Positions 1 to 8,980 are shown, counted from the first letter of the stretch. The stretch: 64,000 nucleotides of DNA from JALYGY01 sp963800975 (GCA_963800975.1 CAWDDB010000009.1:1-64000); one strand, 5' to 3'. Program-made: numbers and translations. Notes: generated from the sequence alone by a model not told the origin.

Positions 1-259
1 TCCCCCTCCTGGGCTGAACCGCGCCCAGTTGTCGGCAACCTCATAGGCTCGCGATCGGGACCCCTGGCGTCAGCGGGACCCATGGCGTGGGTATATGATG
101 ACAACAGCAACCTTAAGCGACAACACGCACGACGCCGTTTCGCGGAGCGATTTCTCCTCCCTAGAACTCAGCACGCAAAGGTAACGAGCCGCCATCTCTC
201 GAGTCCCTGATCGCGGTCATGACCACCAACCCCCGCCCGTTACTCGGCCCCTTGCGCCA
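1..259. other. Intergenic, no gene seen
   Basis: No coding region is supported here. The only structure I see is a tandem direct repeat of 15 bases (56-70 and 74-88, 14 of 15 identical, period 18) with the core GGGACCC-x-TGGCGT. It lies beyond the 3' end of the HTH regulator gene. Confidence 0.5.
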
Positions 260-445
260 TCAGTTCTCGGGCTCCACGCCCAGCGCCGCGGCGAGCTTCC
301 GCACGGTTGAGGGGTTCGCGGTGCGGTGGCTATTCTCGATCATGGTTATCGTGTTGTGCGAGACCCCGCTCTGCTCAGCCAGCTCCCGCACCGTCAGCGG
401 GTGTCCCTCCCGCAGCCGCCGCAGCGCCCCCGCGTCCACCCTCAC
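260..445 (-). CDS. Small XRE-family HTH transcriptional regulator
   Basis: About 61 residues from a GTG at 445. Almost the whole protein is a Cro/C1-type helix-turn-helix: LTVRELAEQSGVSHNTIT gives helices 2 and 3, and the tail STVRKLAAALGVEP is the usual end of the fold. The open frame runs to 712, but the extra N-terminal part is cysteine- and proline-rich, crosses the divergent promoter region and looks non-coding, so I take the GTG next to the HTH. It is divergent from the large serine recombinase, and a DNA-binding protein of this size beside an integrase gene usually controls element excision or lysogeny. That role is inference; the fold is clear. Confidence 0.75.
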   Translation of the reverse strand: MRVDAGALRRLREGHPLTVRELAEQSGVSHNTITMIENSHRTANPSTVRKLAAALGVEPEN

Positions 446-536
446 CCGTCCGCGCCGCCTCTTGGCCGTAGCAACCCCCGAGCAGGTCGAACCCCACGCC
501 TCGCAGCAGTATACAGGACCTCTCGAATAAGCGTGT

Positions 537-556
537 ACAAAACGTTGACAAAACGT
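537..556. promoter_or_regulatory. Candidate operator: two 9-bp direct repeats over a -35 box
   Basis: The sequence ACAAAACGT occurs at 537-545 and again at 548-556, exactly 11 bp apart (one helical turn). The pair covers the -35 hexamer of the recombinase promoter. It is a plausible binding site for the divergent XRE regulator, though binding is inferred only from position and spacing. Confidence 0.45.
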
Positions 557-573
557 GGCATTGAGCCATAATA
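545..573 (+). promoter_or_regulatory. Consensus sigma-70 promoter of the recombinase
   Basis: TTGACA at 545-550, a 17-bp spacer, then ATAATA at 568-573: close to a perfect housekeeping promoter. Transcription would start near 580 and run through a short leader ORF into the recombinase. A TATACT on the opposite strand (508-513) is a possible -10 box for the HTH gene, without a clear -35. Confidence 0.7.
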
Positions 574-647
574 GGAGGTGGAGTAGGAATGGCCCCGGCG
601 GTGCTGCCACACCCCGAGGCACGGACCACGGACGAAAGGAGAACGCC

Positions 648-707
648 GTGGCCGAGACCAGTCTAGCGGGCGGACCCGTCGGGTGCCCTGTCCGTGCGCG
701 CACGTGA
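648..707 (+). CDS. 19-codon leader peptide overlapping the recombinase start
   Basis: A GTG at 648 is preceded by a good ribosome site (AAAGGAG, 635-641) and opens a 19-codon frame ending in TGA at 705-707. That stop overlaps the GTG at 704-706 that best starts the recombinase (GTGA overlap). The recombinase start has no ribosome site of its own, so translational coupling through this leader would explain how it is translated. The peptide sequence is not recognisable, and selection on it is unproven. Confidence 0.4.
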   Translation: MAETSLAGGPVGCPVRART

Positions 708-2356
708 ACCACACGAACGACCTAGAGAGCAGCGCTACTAAACTAGCCGTCCTCTACGCCCGGGTCTCTACCAAGAAGCAGGCGATCGGCGGGTACTCTC
801 TGCGTCAGCAGCTGGAGGCGCTCCGCCAGCACGCCGCCCGTTCGGGCTACGAGGTGCTCGAGGAGATCGCGGACGCCGGGGAGAGCGGCGCGAGCCTGCG
901 ACGACCCGGACTGGACAGGATGCGGGAGTTGGTGGCCGCCGGCGGCGTCTCCTTGGTGCTCGCCCAGGACCTCGACCGCCTCGCGAGGGAACCTGAGCAC
1001 CACCACCTCCTGCGGCGCGAGTTCGGAGAGCGCGGTTGCGCCCTACTCTTCCTAAATGGCCGCGATCCGGACGCTGCCCAAACTGCCAAGCGCGAGCGGG
1101 CCAGGATTACCGAGCGCAGTTGGAGGGGAAAGGTGCGCAAGGCGCGGGAGGGGAAGATCCTCGCGGGGACAACCCCGAACTACGGCTTCCAGTTCAACGC
1201 GGCGCGAGACGGCTACGAGGTAGACGAAGCCACCATGCGAGTCATAAGGCGCGTCTTTCGCATGGTGGACGAGGAGAAGCGCACCCTGCACGCGGTGAAG
1301 CGGGCGCTCGAGACCGAGGGGGTGAGCTCGCCGAGCGGCAACAGCCGTTGGTCGACGTGGGTGCTGCGACGCTTCGTCTTGGACGACGTCTACAAGCCCC
1401 ACACCTTCGGGGAGATCGAGGGCCTGCTGACGCCCGAGGTCGCCGCGGGACTCGACCCGGAGCGATGCTACGGGGTCTGGTGGTTCAACCGCGAGCGTTG
1501 GACCACCAACCCGGTCTCCGACGTCTCGGGCGGCGGTCGCGTCTACCGCCGCAGCGTCAGGGCCGTCCCCAAGCCGAGGGAAGAGTGGATCGCCGTCCCC
1601 GTCCCCGACTCAGGCGTGCCGCGGCGGGTGGTCGACGCGGCGCGGGAGACCCTCCTCAAGAACAGGCCAAACTCGAGCCGCAAAGACCGGTTCTGGGAGC
1701 TCTCGGGCGGGATCCTCCGCTGCGGCGAGTGCGGGTGGCGGATGAGGACGTGCACGACGCGCAAGAAGTCCGGCAAGCTCTACTTCTACTACGCCTGCGC
1801 CAAGCGCCGGGAGGGTGGCGACGCCTGCCCGAACCGGGGGAGCTACCGCGCGGATGTCCTGGAGCCGGCCGTCTGGCAGGCGGTAGCGAGGCAGCTCGCG
1901 GATCCGGAGGCGGTGCGCGCCGCCTTCGGGGCGAGGATGCGGCTCGAGCGCGGCGGCGCGCCCGGCGACCCCAAGGCGACAGAGCGGGCGTTGCTGGGGA
2001 GGATCGTGGAAGCAGACCGAGACCGGGACGCCTACCAAGAGATGACGGCGAAGGGCCTCATGACCTTCGACGAGTTGGAGGCGAGGCTGTGCGAGATCGA
2101 GGAGTCCCGCGCGATCGTCTTGCGCGAGCTGGAGGAGATAGGGAACCGCTGCGAGGACGCCGAGGGTCTGGAGCGAGACAGGGACGCGCTGCTCGGGTCC
2201 TACGCCGGCACGGACGCGGAAACCCTAGGGCGTCTCGAGCCGGAGGAGCGCAACCGCGTCTACCGGGCGCTCCGACTCGAGGCTCACCTGGGCGCGGATG
2301 GCGTCCTGAGCATCGAGGGCATCGCCGGGACGGCAGCCATCAGCGTTATCGGGTAG
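704..2356 (+). CDS. Large serine recombinase (site-specific integrase)
   Basis: About 550 residues. The N-terminal resolvase/invertase catalytic domain (about residues 14-150) starts LAVLYARVSTKKQ, whose serine (about residue 22) is the nucleophile. A 'recombinase' DNA-binding domain follows (about 155-280), then a zinc ribbon at 340-380 with CGECG and a later C...C pair, then a helical, probably coiled-coil tail. This architecture belongs to integrases of phages and integrative elements that recombine attP and attB. Starts at 683 or 704 are in frame; I prefer GTG 704 because it overlaps the leader ORF stop. The adjacent XRE regulator fits a mobile element, but I cannot identify both attachment sites, so element boundaries are unknown. 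Confidence 0.9.
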   Translation: MNHTNDLESSATKLAVLYARVSTKKQAIGGYSLRQQLEALRQHAARSGYEVLEEIADAGESGASLRRPGLDRMRELVAAGGVSLVLAQDLDRLAREPEHHHLLRREFGERGCALLFLNGRDPDAAQTAKRERARITERSWRGKVRKAREGKILAGTTPNYGFQFNAARDGYEVDEATMRVIRRVFRMVDEEKRTLHAVKRALETEGVSSPSGNSRWSTWVLRRFVLDDVYKPHTFGEIEGLLTPEVAAGLDPERCYGVWWFNRERWTTNPVSDVSGGGRVYRRSVRAVPKPREEWIAVPVPDSGVPRRVVDAARETLLKNRPNSSRKDRFWELSGGILRCGECGWRMRTCTTRKKSGKLYFYYACAKRREGGDACPNRGSYRADVLEPAVWQAVARQLADPEAVRAAFGARMRLERGGAPGDPKATERALLGRIVEADRDRDAYQEMTAKGLMTFDELEARLCEIEESRAIVLRELEEIGNRCEDAEGLERDRDALLGSYAGTDAETLGRLEPEERNRVYRALRLEAHLGADGVLSIEGIAGTAAISVIG

Positions 2357-3053
2357 GGCGCGGGCCTCCGTGCGCCCGCAGTATCTCCTCCGCTCGCTCG
2401 CCTTCGACGGGCGCGGGAGGGACCCGCTCTGGCGCGACAAAGGAGAAGTAGGAGACCATACGAGGAGAGAGTCGGAGGCGCTTTCCGCCCTCGATCTTGG
2501 CGAGCGACCCGTCTTCGAGGAGCGTCCTTATGGCTCTCCTCGCGTTGGACCGGTCCCCGCCAACCATCGCCTTCACCGCGCCTACCGGCAGGCCTCGATC
2601 CTGGCGCTCGGAGTAGTGCCAGAGCGCGCCGAGGACCCGGCCCTGCGTCCCGCCGACCTCGCGCTTGCGGACGGTGCGGCGCCGCAGGCGCGACCCGCCG
2701 TGTCCCTCGACCGGCTCCGCTCCCAGCGCGCGGCGGAACACTTCCAGCGCCTCCTCCGGCACCCGCCTCGGATCCCCGGCTGGGGTCTGGCACCCCGCCC
2801 GCTCACGGGGGGGTTCGGACGAAGGATCGCGGGGGGCGCGGGCCCAAGGAGCGAGACGCACTCGACGCCCTCCTCCCACCCGCAACTCCTCGACGATCTT
2901 CCGCTCCAGCAGGCCGCGGATCGCCCGGCGCATGTTCGAGCGGTCCGGCTCCCCAAGCCGCCTGCGCAGCTCCCTAAGCGCCAGCTCGTCGTCCTCGGCG
3001 TCCTCGAGGACCTCGCAGATCCGGCGCTGCAACGCCCCGAGGCCTCGGCTCAT
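2346..3053 (-). CDS. Duplicated winged-helix DNA-binding protein
   Basis: 235 residues, converging on the recombinase with an 11-bp overlap at their 3' ends. Two similar wHTH units are visible. The first (about 8-60) contains RRLGEPDRSNMRRAIRGLLE; the second (about 135-195) contains MVGGDRSNARRAIRTLLEDG, each followed by a basic beta wing. The shared DRSN.RRAIR.LLE recognition segment shows an internal duplication. The linker (70-130) is Arg/Pro-rich and probably disordered. I do not recognise a named family. The place next to an integrase suggests an element regulator or excision factor, which is inference. Confidence 0.6.
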   Translation of the reverse strand: MSRGLGALQRRICEVLEDAEDDELALRELRRRLGEPDRSNMRRAIRGLLERKIVEELRVGGGRRVRLAPWARAPRDPSSEPPRERAGCQTPAGDPRRVPEEALEVFRRALGAEPVEGHGGSRLRRRTVRKREVGGTQGRVLGALWHYSERQDRGLPVGAVKAMVGGDRSNARRAIRTLLEDGSLAKIEGGKRLRLSPRMVSYFSFVAPERVPPAPVEGERAEEILRAHGGPRPTR

Positions 3054-3327
3054 CCGAGCAACACCAACGGTCGCCGTCTCGAGAGACGAATCCTGGGTCG
3101 TGACCGGGGCGCGAGCTCGACCCTGCCAAGAACTCGTCCCGCATCGTACTTGATCGTTACCACGCCCAGATTATACGGGCCGCGGTGGGCGAGGCAGGCG
3201 CTTCCTTCGCGTCCCAAGTAGAACCACCGCGGCGCACGGCGCCATTCCTTCTGCCACCACGACCGTTGCGTTTATCATGGCCCCAAGAACCTGGGCAGGC
3301 AGACCAACGGTGAGGAGGTTGACCGAC

Positions 3328-4203
3328 GTGCCCCAACGGATCTTCGGCCACGTACCGGGCCACCCGCCGGGCAGCCGCTTCGGGTCTCGCGCCGAGTTCT
3401 GCAAAGCCGGCGTGCACCGCCCGACCGTGGCTGGCATTTCTGGAAGCGAGGGGGAAGGCGCGGACTCCATCGTCTTGTCCGGCGGCTACGAGGACGACCA
3501 GGATCTCGGTGACGAGATCGTCTACACGGGCCACGGGGGTCGCGATCCGGAGAGCGGGCGCCAGATCGCGGACCAGAACTTCTCCAGGGGAAACAGGGCG
3601 CTCGCCCACAGCGGCCTCAACGGTCTTCCCGGTCCGGGTCGTCCGGGGCGCGCGGGCACGCCTCGCCTTACTCCCCCAGCACGGGATACCGCTACGACGG
3701 GCTCTACCTGGTGGACGACTACTGGCACGAGCCCGGAAGGTCCGGCTTTCGCGTCTGGCGCTACAGGTTGATCAGGCTGCCGGACGGGAGTTGGAAGTGG
3801 AGCCGGCGGGCGCCGGAGGTTCGGCGGTCCCTCTCCCGCCCCGCGGCGGGAGACGATCGTGCTACGCATCGTGCGGGACACCAAGCAGGCGCGGCGGATC
3901 AAGGAAATCTACGACCACGGGTGCCAGATGTGCGGCACCCGCCTCGAGGGGCTCTCCGGCCCCTACGCGGAGGCCGCGCACGTCCGTCCCCTCGGCGCGC
4001 CCCACAACGGGCCGGACACGCCAGACAACATCCTCTGCCAGTGCCCCAACCACCACGTGCTCTTCGACCATGGCGGCGTAAGCATCGGCGAGGACCTTTC
4101 CCTGATAGGGGCGGAGGGCAAGCTCACACTCCACCCCCAACACCGGATCGCCGAGGGGCACCTGCGCTACCGCCGAGAGCACTACGGAACCGAAGATCGG
4201 TGA
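3328..4203 (+). pseudogene. SRA(YDG)-HNH endonuclease, frameshifted
   Basis: Starts at GTG 3328 behind GAGGAGG. The first frame encodes the start of an SRA/YDG domain (RIFGHVPGHPPGSRF, then GDEIVYTGHGGRD and ADQNFSRGNRALAHS). The protein then continues in another frame near 3631 (VRVVRG), in a third near 3655 (SPSTGYRYDGLYLVDDYW, SGFRVWRYRLIRLP) and in a fourth segment from about 3850, where the HNH domain follows: CQMCGTRLEG, then AAHVRPLG, then NILCQCPNHHVLFD. SRA domains bind modified cytosine and HNH cleaves DNA, so the intact protein would be a modification-dependent restriction enzyme. All the parts are present; only the frame is broken, about three times, so it is either dead or affected by sequence errors. 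Confidence 0.8.
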
Positions 4204-4210
4204 TGGCCGG

Positions 4211-4414
4211 ATGACGAAAGTCGGGCGGCGCTTCGCCTACCGGGAGCACGCGCACACCCCGGGCGATCCCGTGCGCCCCGTCGAGGTGGTAAAGGCGGGG
4301 CCGCCCCGCTCCCAGAAGGTCAAGGTGCGGCTGCTCGACGGCGAGTACGAGGGCCTGGAGACCCAGATCAGGGTCTCGTGGGCGTGGGCCCAAGCCAGTT
4401 GGGACAACGCCTAG
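4211..4414 (+). pseudogene. Short conserved protein truncated by a repeat copy
   Basis: The frame starts 7 bases after the HNH stop and begins MTKVGRRFAYREHAHTPGDP, ending its plausible native part at DGEYEGLE (about residue 50). From about 4368 the bases are those of the dispersed repeat, so the last 17 residues (TQIRVSWAWAQASWDNA) are repeat-encoded read-through. I infer a longer original gene cut by repeat insertion or recombination. The family and function are unknown to me. Confidence 0.5.
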
Positions 4415-4486
4415 GGTAACGTTTTGGGCGGTGGTCAGACCAAACGATGGGGTGGAGATGGATGTCACGTTCTAGCCACGCAGGCA
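4368..4486 (+). repeat. Dispersed repeat, copy 1
   Basis: Starts CCCAGATCAGGGTCTCGTGG and continues with the core GCCAGTTGGGACAACGCC, then the arm GTTTTGGGCGGTGGTCAGAC, and ends TTCTAGCCACGCAG. The last two blocks match copies 2 and 3. The first 26 bases equal an antisense stretch of the DNA methyltransferase gene found intact at 22.3-23.1 kb. Confidence 0.6.
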
Positions 4487-4602
4487 GGGTGATTCGCAGG
4501 CTCGCGAGAAGGCAACGGAGGGTCAGAGGACACTATGAGCCGGGAGCGGCGCCCTCAAGGGGACGAACCGTCAGTCATAGTTGTTGCGATGGAGACAAAG
4601 CT

Positions 4603-4767
4603 TCAGAACCCGTAGCTCTTGTCGTTTTGGACCTCGCTGTTGGGAAGAGCGCTCCTAATATCGTAGTGGCTCTTGACTACGGTGCCCACCACGAACTGAC
4701 GGATGCCGCGCCCCAGGTCCATCCTCCCATCTGGGTCCTGTGGTGCGAAGTGTTGGTAGTTGTACTC
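4603..4767 (-). pseudogene. C-terminal fragment of a metallophosphoesterase
   Basis: A minus-strand frame encodes about 54 residues with NYQHFAPQDPDG, LGRGIRQFVVGT and NSEVQNDKSYG, then a stop. This matches the conserved C-terminus of secreted calcineurin-like phosphoesterases, where a His-Asp-x-Tyr metal motif, FAPQDP, G-GxSHY and NSEVRNDxTYGVLKL normally occur. The upstream catalytic domain is absent, and the frame ends just before the usual final strand. I read it as a remnant left by rearrangement next to repeat copy 1. The homology is from memory of the family. Confidence 0.5.
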
Positions 4768-4902
4768 GGCCGTGTACCCGAGCAGCCTGCCGACGGAGGC
4801 GATCGCCCCTGACAAGAGCCGGCCGGGATACAATCGGGCCCTTATGGGACGCGCTACGACGAGTCGCCCGAGGACACGCTGAGGACACGCTGGCAGGTCC
4901 GC

Positions 4903-6381
4903 TTGACGGTCCTCGCATTGCTGATTGCAGTTTGCTTGCCCGCCACCGGCTGCAGCTCGCCGAAGCGCGTCGTCGGAACCTCGGATCCTCCGAACCTGAT
5001 CCTCGTCCTCGCCGACGATCTTGACGCCCGCCTCCTTGAGGAGCACTTGAGGGACTACCCCAACCTCCGGGGGCTGGCGGCGGAGGGCACGACCTTCGAG
5101 AACGCCTTCGTGACCGACCCCTTGTGCTGCCCTTCCAGGGCTACGATCCTGCGTGGCCAGTACGCTCACAACCATCGGATCGTCGGCAACTGGTGGCCGC
5201 AGGGAGGTTCGCGGAAGTTCCGCGAGTTGGGGCGCGAGGGCTCGACGGTGGCCACCTGGCTCAAAGATGAGGGCTACCGGACGGTGCTCATAGGCAAGTA
5301 CATGAATGATTACCACGGGACCCACGTGCCTCCGGGGTGGAACGAATGGTACGCAATATCCGGTGACCACCTGAGCACCCGGCTGAGTGAGAACGGCCGC
5401 GTCGTCGGCTACGATCCCGAGCGCCACCACCTCGACGGCGTGCTCGCCGAGAAGGCTGTCGGCTACGTCCGTCGAGCCGCGAACGAGGATTCTCCCTTCT
5501 TCATGTGGCTGGGCACATCGGCGCCCCACGCCCCGGCTACGCCTACCCCCCGCCACGAGGACGCCTTCCCTGATGCCCGGCTTCCGCGCCTTCCCTCCTT
5601 CGACGAGCAGGACGTCTCAGACAAGCCTGATTGGGTGCGCGACAACGGCCCCCTGGACCCGAAGCAGATCGCTCACATGGAGGACCTCTACCGGAACCGC
5701 CTGCGCTCCATGCTTGCCGTCGACGAGATGATCGGGCGTCTCGTGGACGCGCTCGAAGAGAGCAACGAGCTGGATAACACCTACGTCTTCTTCACCTCCG
5801 ACAATGGTTGGCACGCGGGAGAGCACCGGTTGACCACAGGTAAGTGGACGGCCTACGAGGAGGACATCCGCGTGCTCCTGATCGTTCGCGGCCCCGGCGT
5901 TCCCGAGGGACGTACGTTGGATCACCTGATACTGAACAACGACCTCGCACCGACCTTCGCGAAGCTCGGGAAAGCGCAGTCGCCAGAGTTCGTGGACGGG
6001 CGTTCGCTGAAGCCGCTGCTCGGCAACGACTCTCCTCCCCTCGAGGACTGGCGCTCCGCCTTCCTCGTGGAGGCCGCCACGGAACTGGACGGCTCCCGGT
6101 TCCCGATGCTGAGCGGCGACCAGCTCACGGAGGGCTGGCGATACTCATCGCGGGACGACTGGGGCCGACCAGGACTCGAAGCCATAAGAACCAGGGAGCA
6201 CCTCTACGTCGAGTACGGGAACAGCGAACGTGAGCTCTACGATCTGAGGAAGGACCCCTACGAGCTGGACAACCGGTACGATGCCGCGGACCCCGAGCTC
6301 CCGCGGCGCCTGCGGGGGCAGCTCGCGGCACTGCGGGGATGCGCCGGGGCCGATTGCCGCGCAGCGGAGGATGGTCGCTGA
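4903..6381 (+). CDS. Sulfatase, predicted lipoprotein
   Basis: 492 residues. A short signal with lipobox LPATGC ends at Cys17, so the enzyme is predicted to be lipid-anchored outside the membrane. The alkaline-phosphatase/sulfatase fold begins NLILVLADDLD (metal-binding Asp pair). The sulfatase signature CCPSRATILRGQ follows; Cys75 would be converted to formylglycine. FFTSDNGWHAGEHR is the second metal site. The C-terminal ELYDLRKDPYELDN is typical of choline-sulfatase and arylsulfatase relatives. The substrate cannot be read from the sequence. The start is a TTG without a strong ribosome site; no better in-frame start exists upstream. Confidence 0.88.
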   Translation: MTVLALLIAVCLPATGCSSPKRVVGTSDPPNLILVLADDLDARLLEEHLRDYPNLRGLAAEGTTFENAFVTDPLCCPSRATILRGQYAHNHRIVGNWWPQGGSRKFRELGREGSTVATWLKDEGYRTVLIGKYMNDYHGTHVPPGWNEWYAISGDHLSTRLSENGRVVGYDPERHHLDGVLAEKAVGYVRRAANEDSPFFMWLGTSAPHAPATPTPRHEDAFPDARLPRLPSFDEQDVSDKPDWVRDNGPLDPKQIAHMEDLYRNRLRSMLAVDEMIGRLVDALEESNELDNTYVFFTSDNGWHAGEHRLTTGKWTAYEEDIRVLLIVRGPGVPEGRTLDHLILNNDLAPTFAKLGKAQSPEFVDGRSLKPLLGNDSPPLEDWRSAFLVEAATELDGSRFPMLSGDQLTEGWRYSSRDDWGRPGLEAIRTREHLYVEYGNSERELYDLRKDPYELDNRYDAADPELPRRLRGQLAALRGCAGADCRAAEDGR

Positions 6382-6443
6382 TATAGAAAGGGTTTAGAGC
6401 AATTGCGCGGCGCGGGATGTGAAGTCCGTGGCCCAAGTGCCCC

Positions 6444-8552
6444 TCAAGCAGCAGCCGAGCCCACGCGCGACTCGAAGATGACGACGGCCTCGTTCTCGAA
6501 GACCATCCGGTACAGGGCCGTTTTCCCTTGGAAGGTAAGCCAGTCTATGTCGGGGCGATGTTTGCCGAGCACCACGTAGCGAACGTCGTTCTCGACCAGG
6601 ATCCTCCTCGTGCGCGCGCCGTCCGGATGGCGCAGCGCCCACAGCGCGTCCCACAGCGGCCTTGCCCCGAAGGGCGGCAGATCCCTGCCTCGCCGAATGC
6701 GGTGCGCGGAGTACGTCTGCATCCCGCTGTAGCCGCCCATAGCAAGCATCCCACGAGCCGAGACAGGGCCCACGGACGGCGTTGCGAGGATGTTGCCGCC
6801 CTCGTTGTGCTCTCTTAGCCATTCGCCCGCGGCCACGACCTCCGCCGGAGGAGGCCGGTCTATGCCCCGCTGGGCTGGGCCAGCACCCTCTTCCAGGTTG
6901 CGTGCCGCTTGCACGCCCACCACTGTTATCACCGCAAGGAGCGCAAGAGAAGCCGCCAACATCATCCCTGGCCCACGCGCTGGCGCCGACTGCAGGATTG
7001 TTACGAAGGCTAGGGCCGCAAGCAGCGCTAGCGGGATGCTCAGGTCGCGTTCGAAGCGATCCGGAAAACTGCTCATAGTCGTGCGGCTGCCGATGAATAT
7101 CAGCGCCGCCCAAAGAAGGAGCGTGAGGTACGCCAGCGTTTGTGGCATCCTTATCCGCCTCCGCAGGAGATCTCCCGCTATGAGCAGCGCGCCCAGCAGC
7201 CCGAGCCACGCCACGGGCTGCGAGGTCGTCGCCAGCACGCGGGCGAGCTCGCCGGTGGGCTTGGTGCCCAGCGCCATCGCCACGGCCTCGCCACCCCTCC
7301 CCGTGCCCGAGCCGCCCAGGAGGCCGGCCACTAGGCTCGGCAGGTCGTAGGTGTCCCAGGCGTAGAGCACCGAAAGTAGCCCCAGAAGCGTGAACGAGGA
7401 AATCAATGCGAGCCCCCTCTTTCGCTCGCGGAGGAGCAGATAGGGCAAAAATACCATCCCCACCAGCCCCAACAACGCCGCCTCGTACAGGCTCGCCACC
7501 ATGTGATAGAAGACTACCGAGGAGCCGAGGATAGCTAAGGTTAGTTGGTCCCGAACGGAGGAAGAGGCGTACAGCCGGACGAGCGCGGCGACGGCCAGGA
7601 CAAGCAGAAACACACCGATCAGGTTTGGATACCTGGCGTGGCTGACGTGCTCGTAGGAACCACCGGCGATGAGACTGGCGAAGAGTGCCGCCGCCACGCC
7701 AACCTCCCAGCCCCACAGTTGTCGCGCTAGCGCATAGCAAGCCAGCGCGGGCAGGAGCAAGAGCGCGGGGCCCAGGATCGCGAAGAGCTTCAAGGGCTCC
7801 AACCCACTCAGGCTGGAGATCCCAGCGGCTAGCACGTGAAAGCCGGGCGGGTACAACATGAAGGACTCGGTTGACCCTTCAGAGAGCATCATACTCACCA
7901 TCACCGCGTGCTCATACTTGTCCACGCCGCGCGGAAACGGCCAGTCGTATCGCATGGGACCGGGATAGCTCCGCAATAACACCATAATCAGCACCGTCGA
8001 AAGCAGGAGCCAACGCGCTGCCGAATTGATCAGCGATTCCCGAAATCCGGGGATCTCCCTGCGGAGCGGGGAGGGCGGTTGCGACAATTCGCCTCCTCGA
8101 AGTGACGCCACCAGGTGCGCGATCCCTACTGCAAGCACCAAGAGCGCAACAAGGGGCGCTACCCGTTCCGTGGGCACGGCGCCCAAGAGCACCGCCAAGA
8201 CCAGCGCGGACGCAAGAATGAGCGGTATCAGCGAGAGTAGGTCCAGCGAAACGGGCCGCGAGACGAGGGGCTCGTCGGATCCTTTCGCAGGCCCGAACTT
8301 GAGGTAGCTTGTCAGCCCTGTTGCCAGAACCAGAAGCACGGAGACGACGGTGATGGCAGGCGTCACGCCCACGCCGAAGAGCCGCGCTTGCAACAGCGCA
8401 GCGGTTGGCACCAGCGTGGCAGAGAGAGCCACCGAATATGCGAGTTGCTCGACGCGATCAGAGGTGGCGCCCAAACATCCAGCCCAAAACCACCCCGGCA
8501 GAACCCCGACCAAGACGGCCGCTGGGAGCGCCAGGACAAGATCAAGGAGCAT
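6444..8552 (-). CDS. Large polytopic membrane protein, GT-C glycosyltransferase-like
   Basis: 702 residues with roughly 12-14 hydrophobic spans over the first 560 residues and a soluble C-terminal domain. RYDWPFPRGVDKYEHAVMVS sits after the fifth or sixth span and FMLYPPGFHVLAA soon after. Such charged motifs in a first extracytoplasmic loop are typical of GT-C fold transferases and related cell-surface polysaccharide proteins. The tail carries AAGEWLREHNEGGNILATP and VRYVVLGKHRP. It converges with the sulfatase gene, so no operon is implied. Membrane topology is certain; the glycosyltransferase assignment is an inference from layout. Confidence 0.65.
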   Translation of the reverse strand: MLLDLVLALPAAVLVGVLPGWFWAGCLGATSDRVEQLAYSVALSATLVPTAALLQARLFGVGVTPAITVVSVLLVLATGLTSYLKFGPAKGSDEPLVSRPVSLDLLSLIPLILASALVLAVLLGAVPTERVAPLVALLVLAVGIAHLVASLRGGELSQPPSPLRREIPGFRESLINSAARWLLLSTVLIMVLLRSYPGPMRYDWPFPRGVDKYEHAVMVSMMLSEGSTESFMLYPPGFHVLAAGISSLSGLEPLKLFAILGPALLLLPALACYALARQLWGWEVGVAAALFASLIAGGSYEHVSHARYPNLIGVFLLVLAVAALVRLYASSSVRDQLTLAILGSSVVFYHMVASLYEAALLGLVGMVFLPYLLLRERKRGLALISSFTLLGLLSVLYAWDTYDLPSLVAGLLGGSGTGRGGEAVAMALGTKPTGELARVLATTSQPVAWLGLLGALLIAGDLLRRRIRMPQTLAYLTLLLWAALIFIGSRTTMSSFPDRFERDLSIPLALLAALAFVTILQSAPARGPGMMLAASLALLAVITVVGVQAARNLEEGAGPAQRGIDRPPPAEVVAAGEWLREHNEGGNILATPSVGPVSARGMLAMGGYSGMQTYSAHRIRRGRDLPPFGARPLWDALWALRHPDGARTRRILVENDVRYVVLGKHRPDIDWLTFQGKTALYRMVFENEAVVIFESRVGSAAA

Positions 8553-8686
8553 GCCGCGCCCCTTTGCCTCGAGCCTGATCCATGCCTCAAGCTTAGCTCA
8601 CCCTCCGTCATCATTTTCCGGTCGCCCAGGAAAGCACTAGCGGGCCGACGAGTAAGGCTACAGACCACGGAAGTAGGCGGGTCCGT

Positions 8687-8980
8687 CTAGGTTAGGTAAT
8701 CTAGTATCTTGGGCAGGCGAGCCCAGCTTGCTTCCAGATCCACTCGAGGACTCTCGTGTAGCGTTTCGAAGAGAGCACGCCGCGTTACTACTCCCGTCAA
8801 AGCCCGGGTCATGAATTTCAGGTCGAAGGGGATGTGCTGGTGATTCAACTCTCCTATTTTCGACTTCATCACGCGGCGGCTGTTAGGCCACTTACCGGTC
8901 ACTTGGGTTAGGGCTAGCTCAGCCTCGGTTAGCCTGGTCCCCTGCCTGTTGACTAGGTCAAAGGTGTCGATGGCTTCATC
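8687..8980 (-). pseudogene. C-terminal fragment of a DUF262 (GmrSD-type) protein
   Basis: The minus strand reads DEAIDTFDLVNRQGTRLTEA from about 8980, then ELALTQVTGKWPNSRRVMKS, then IPFDLKFMTRALTGVVT, and stops after a final helix. The 'F-x-x-(V/I)N-x-x-GT-x-L' segment and the 'FDL-x-F-x-x-RA' block are characteristic of DUF262, the ParB-like nuclease/NTPase half of GmrSD-type restriction enzymes. The N-terminal catalytic part and a start codon are missing, so this is a remnant. A GTG at 8902 could start a 71-residue product, but it would lack the first conserved block. Confidence 0.55.

Noticed and set aside
589..666. ATG with AGGAGG nearby, ahead of the leader ORF
   Set aside because: The AGGAGG overlaps the -10 box, so it would lie upstream of the transcript start; the 25-codon frame shows no conserved feature.
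6394..7740. A 448-codon minus-strand frame overlapping the membrane protein
   Set aside because: Same strand, different frame from the 702-residue polytopic protein; the alternative is Arg/Gly/Ser-rich without hydrophobic pattern.
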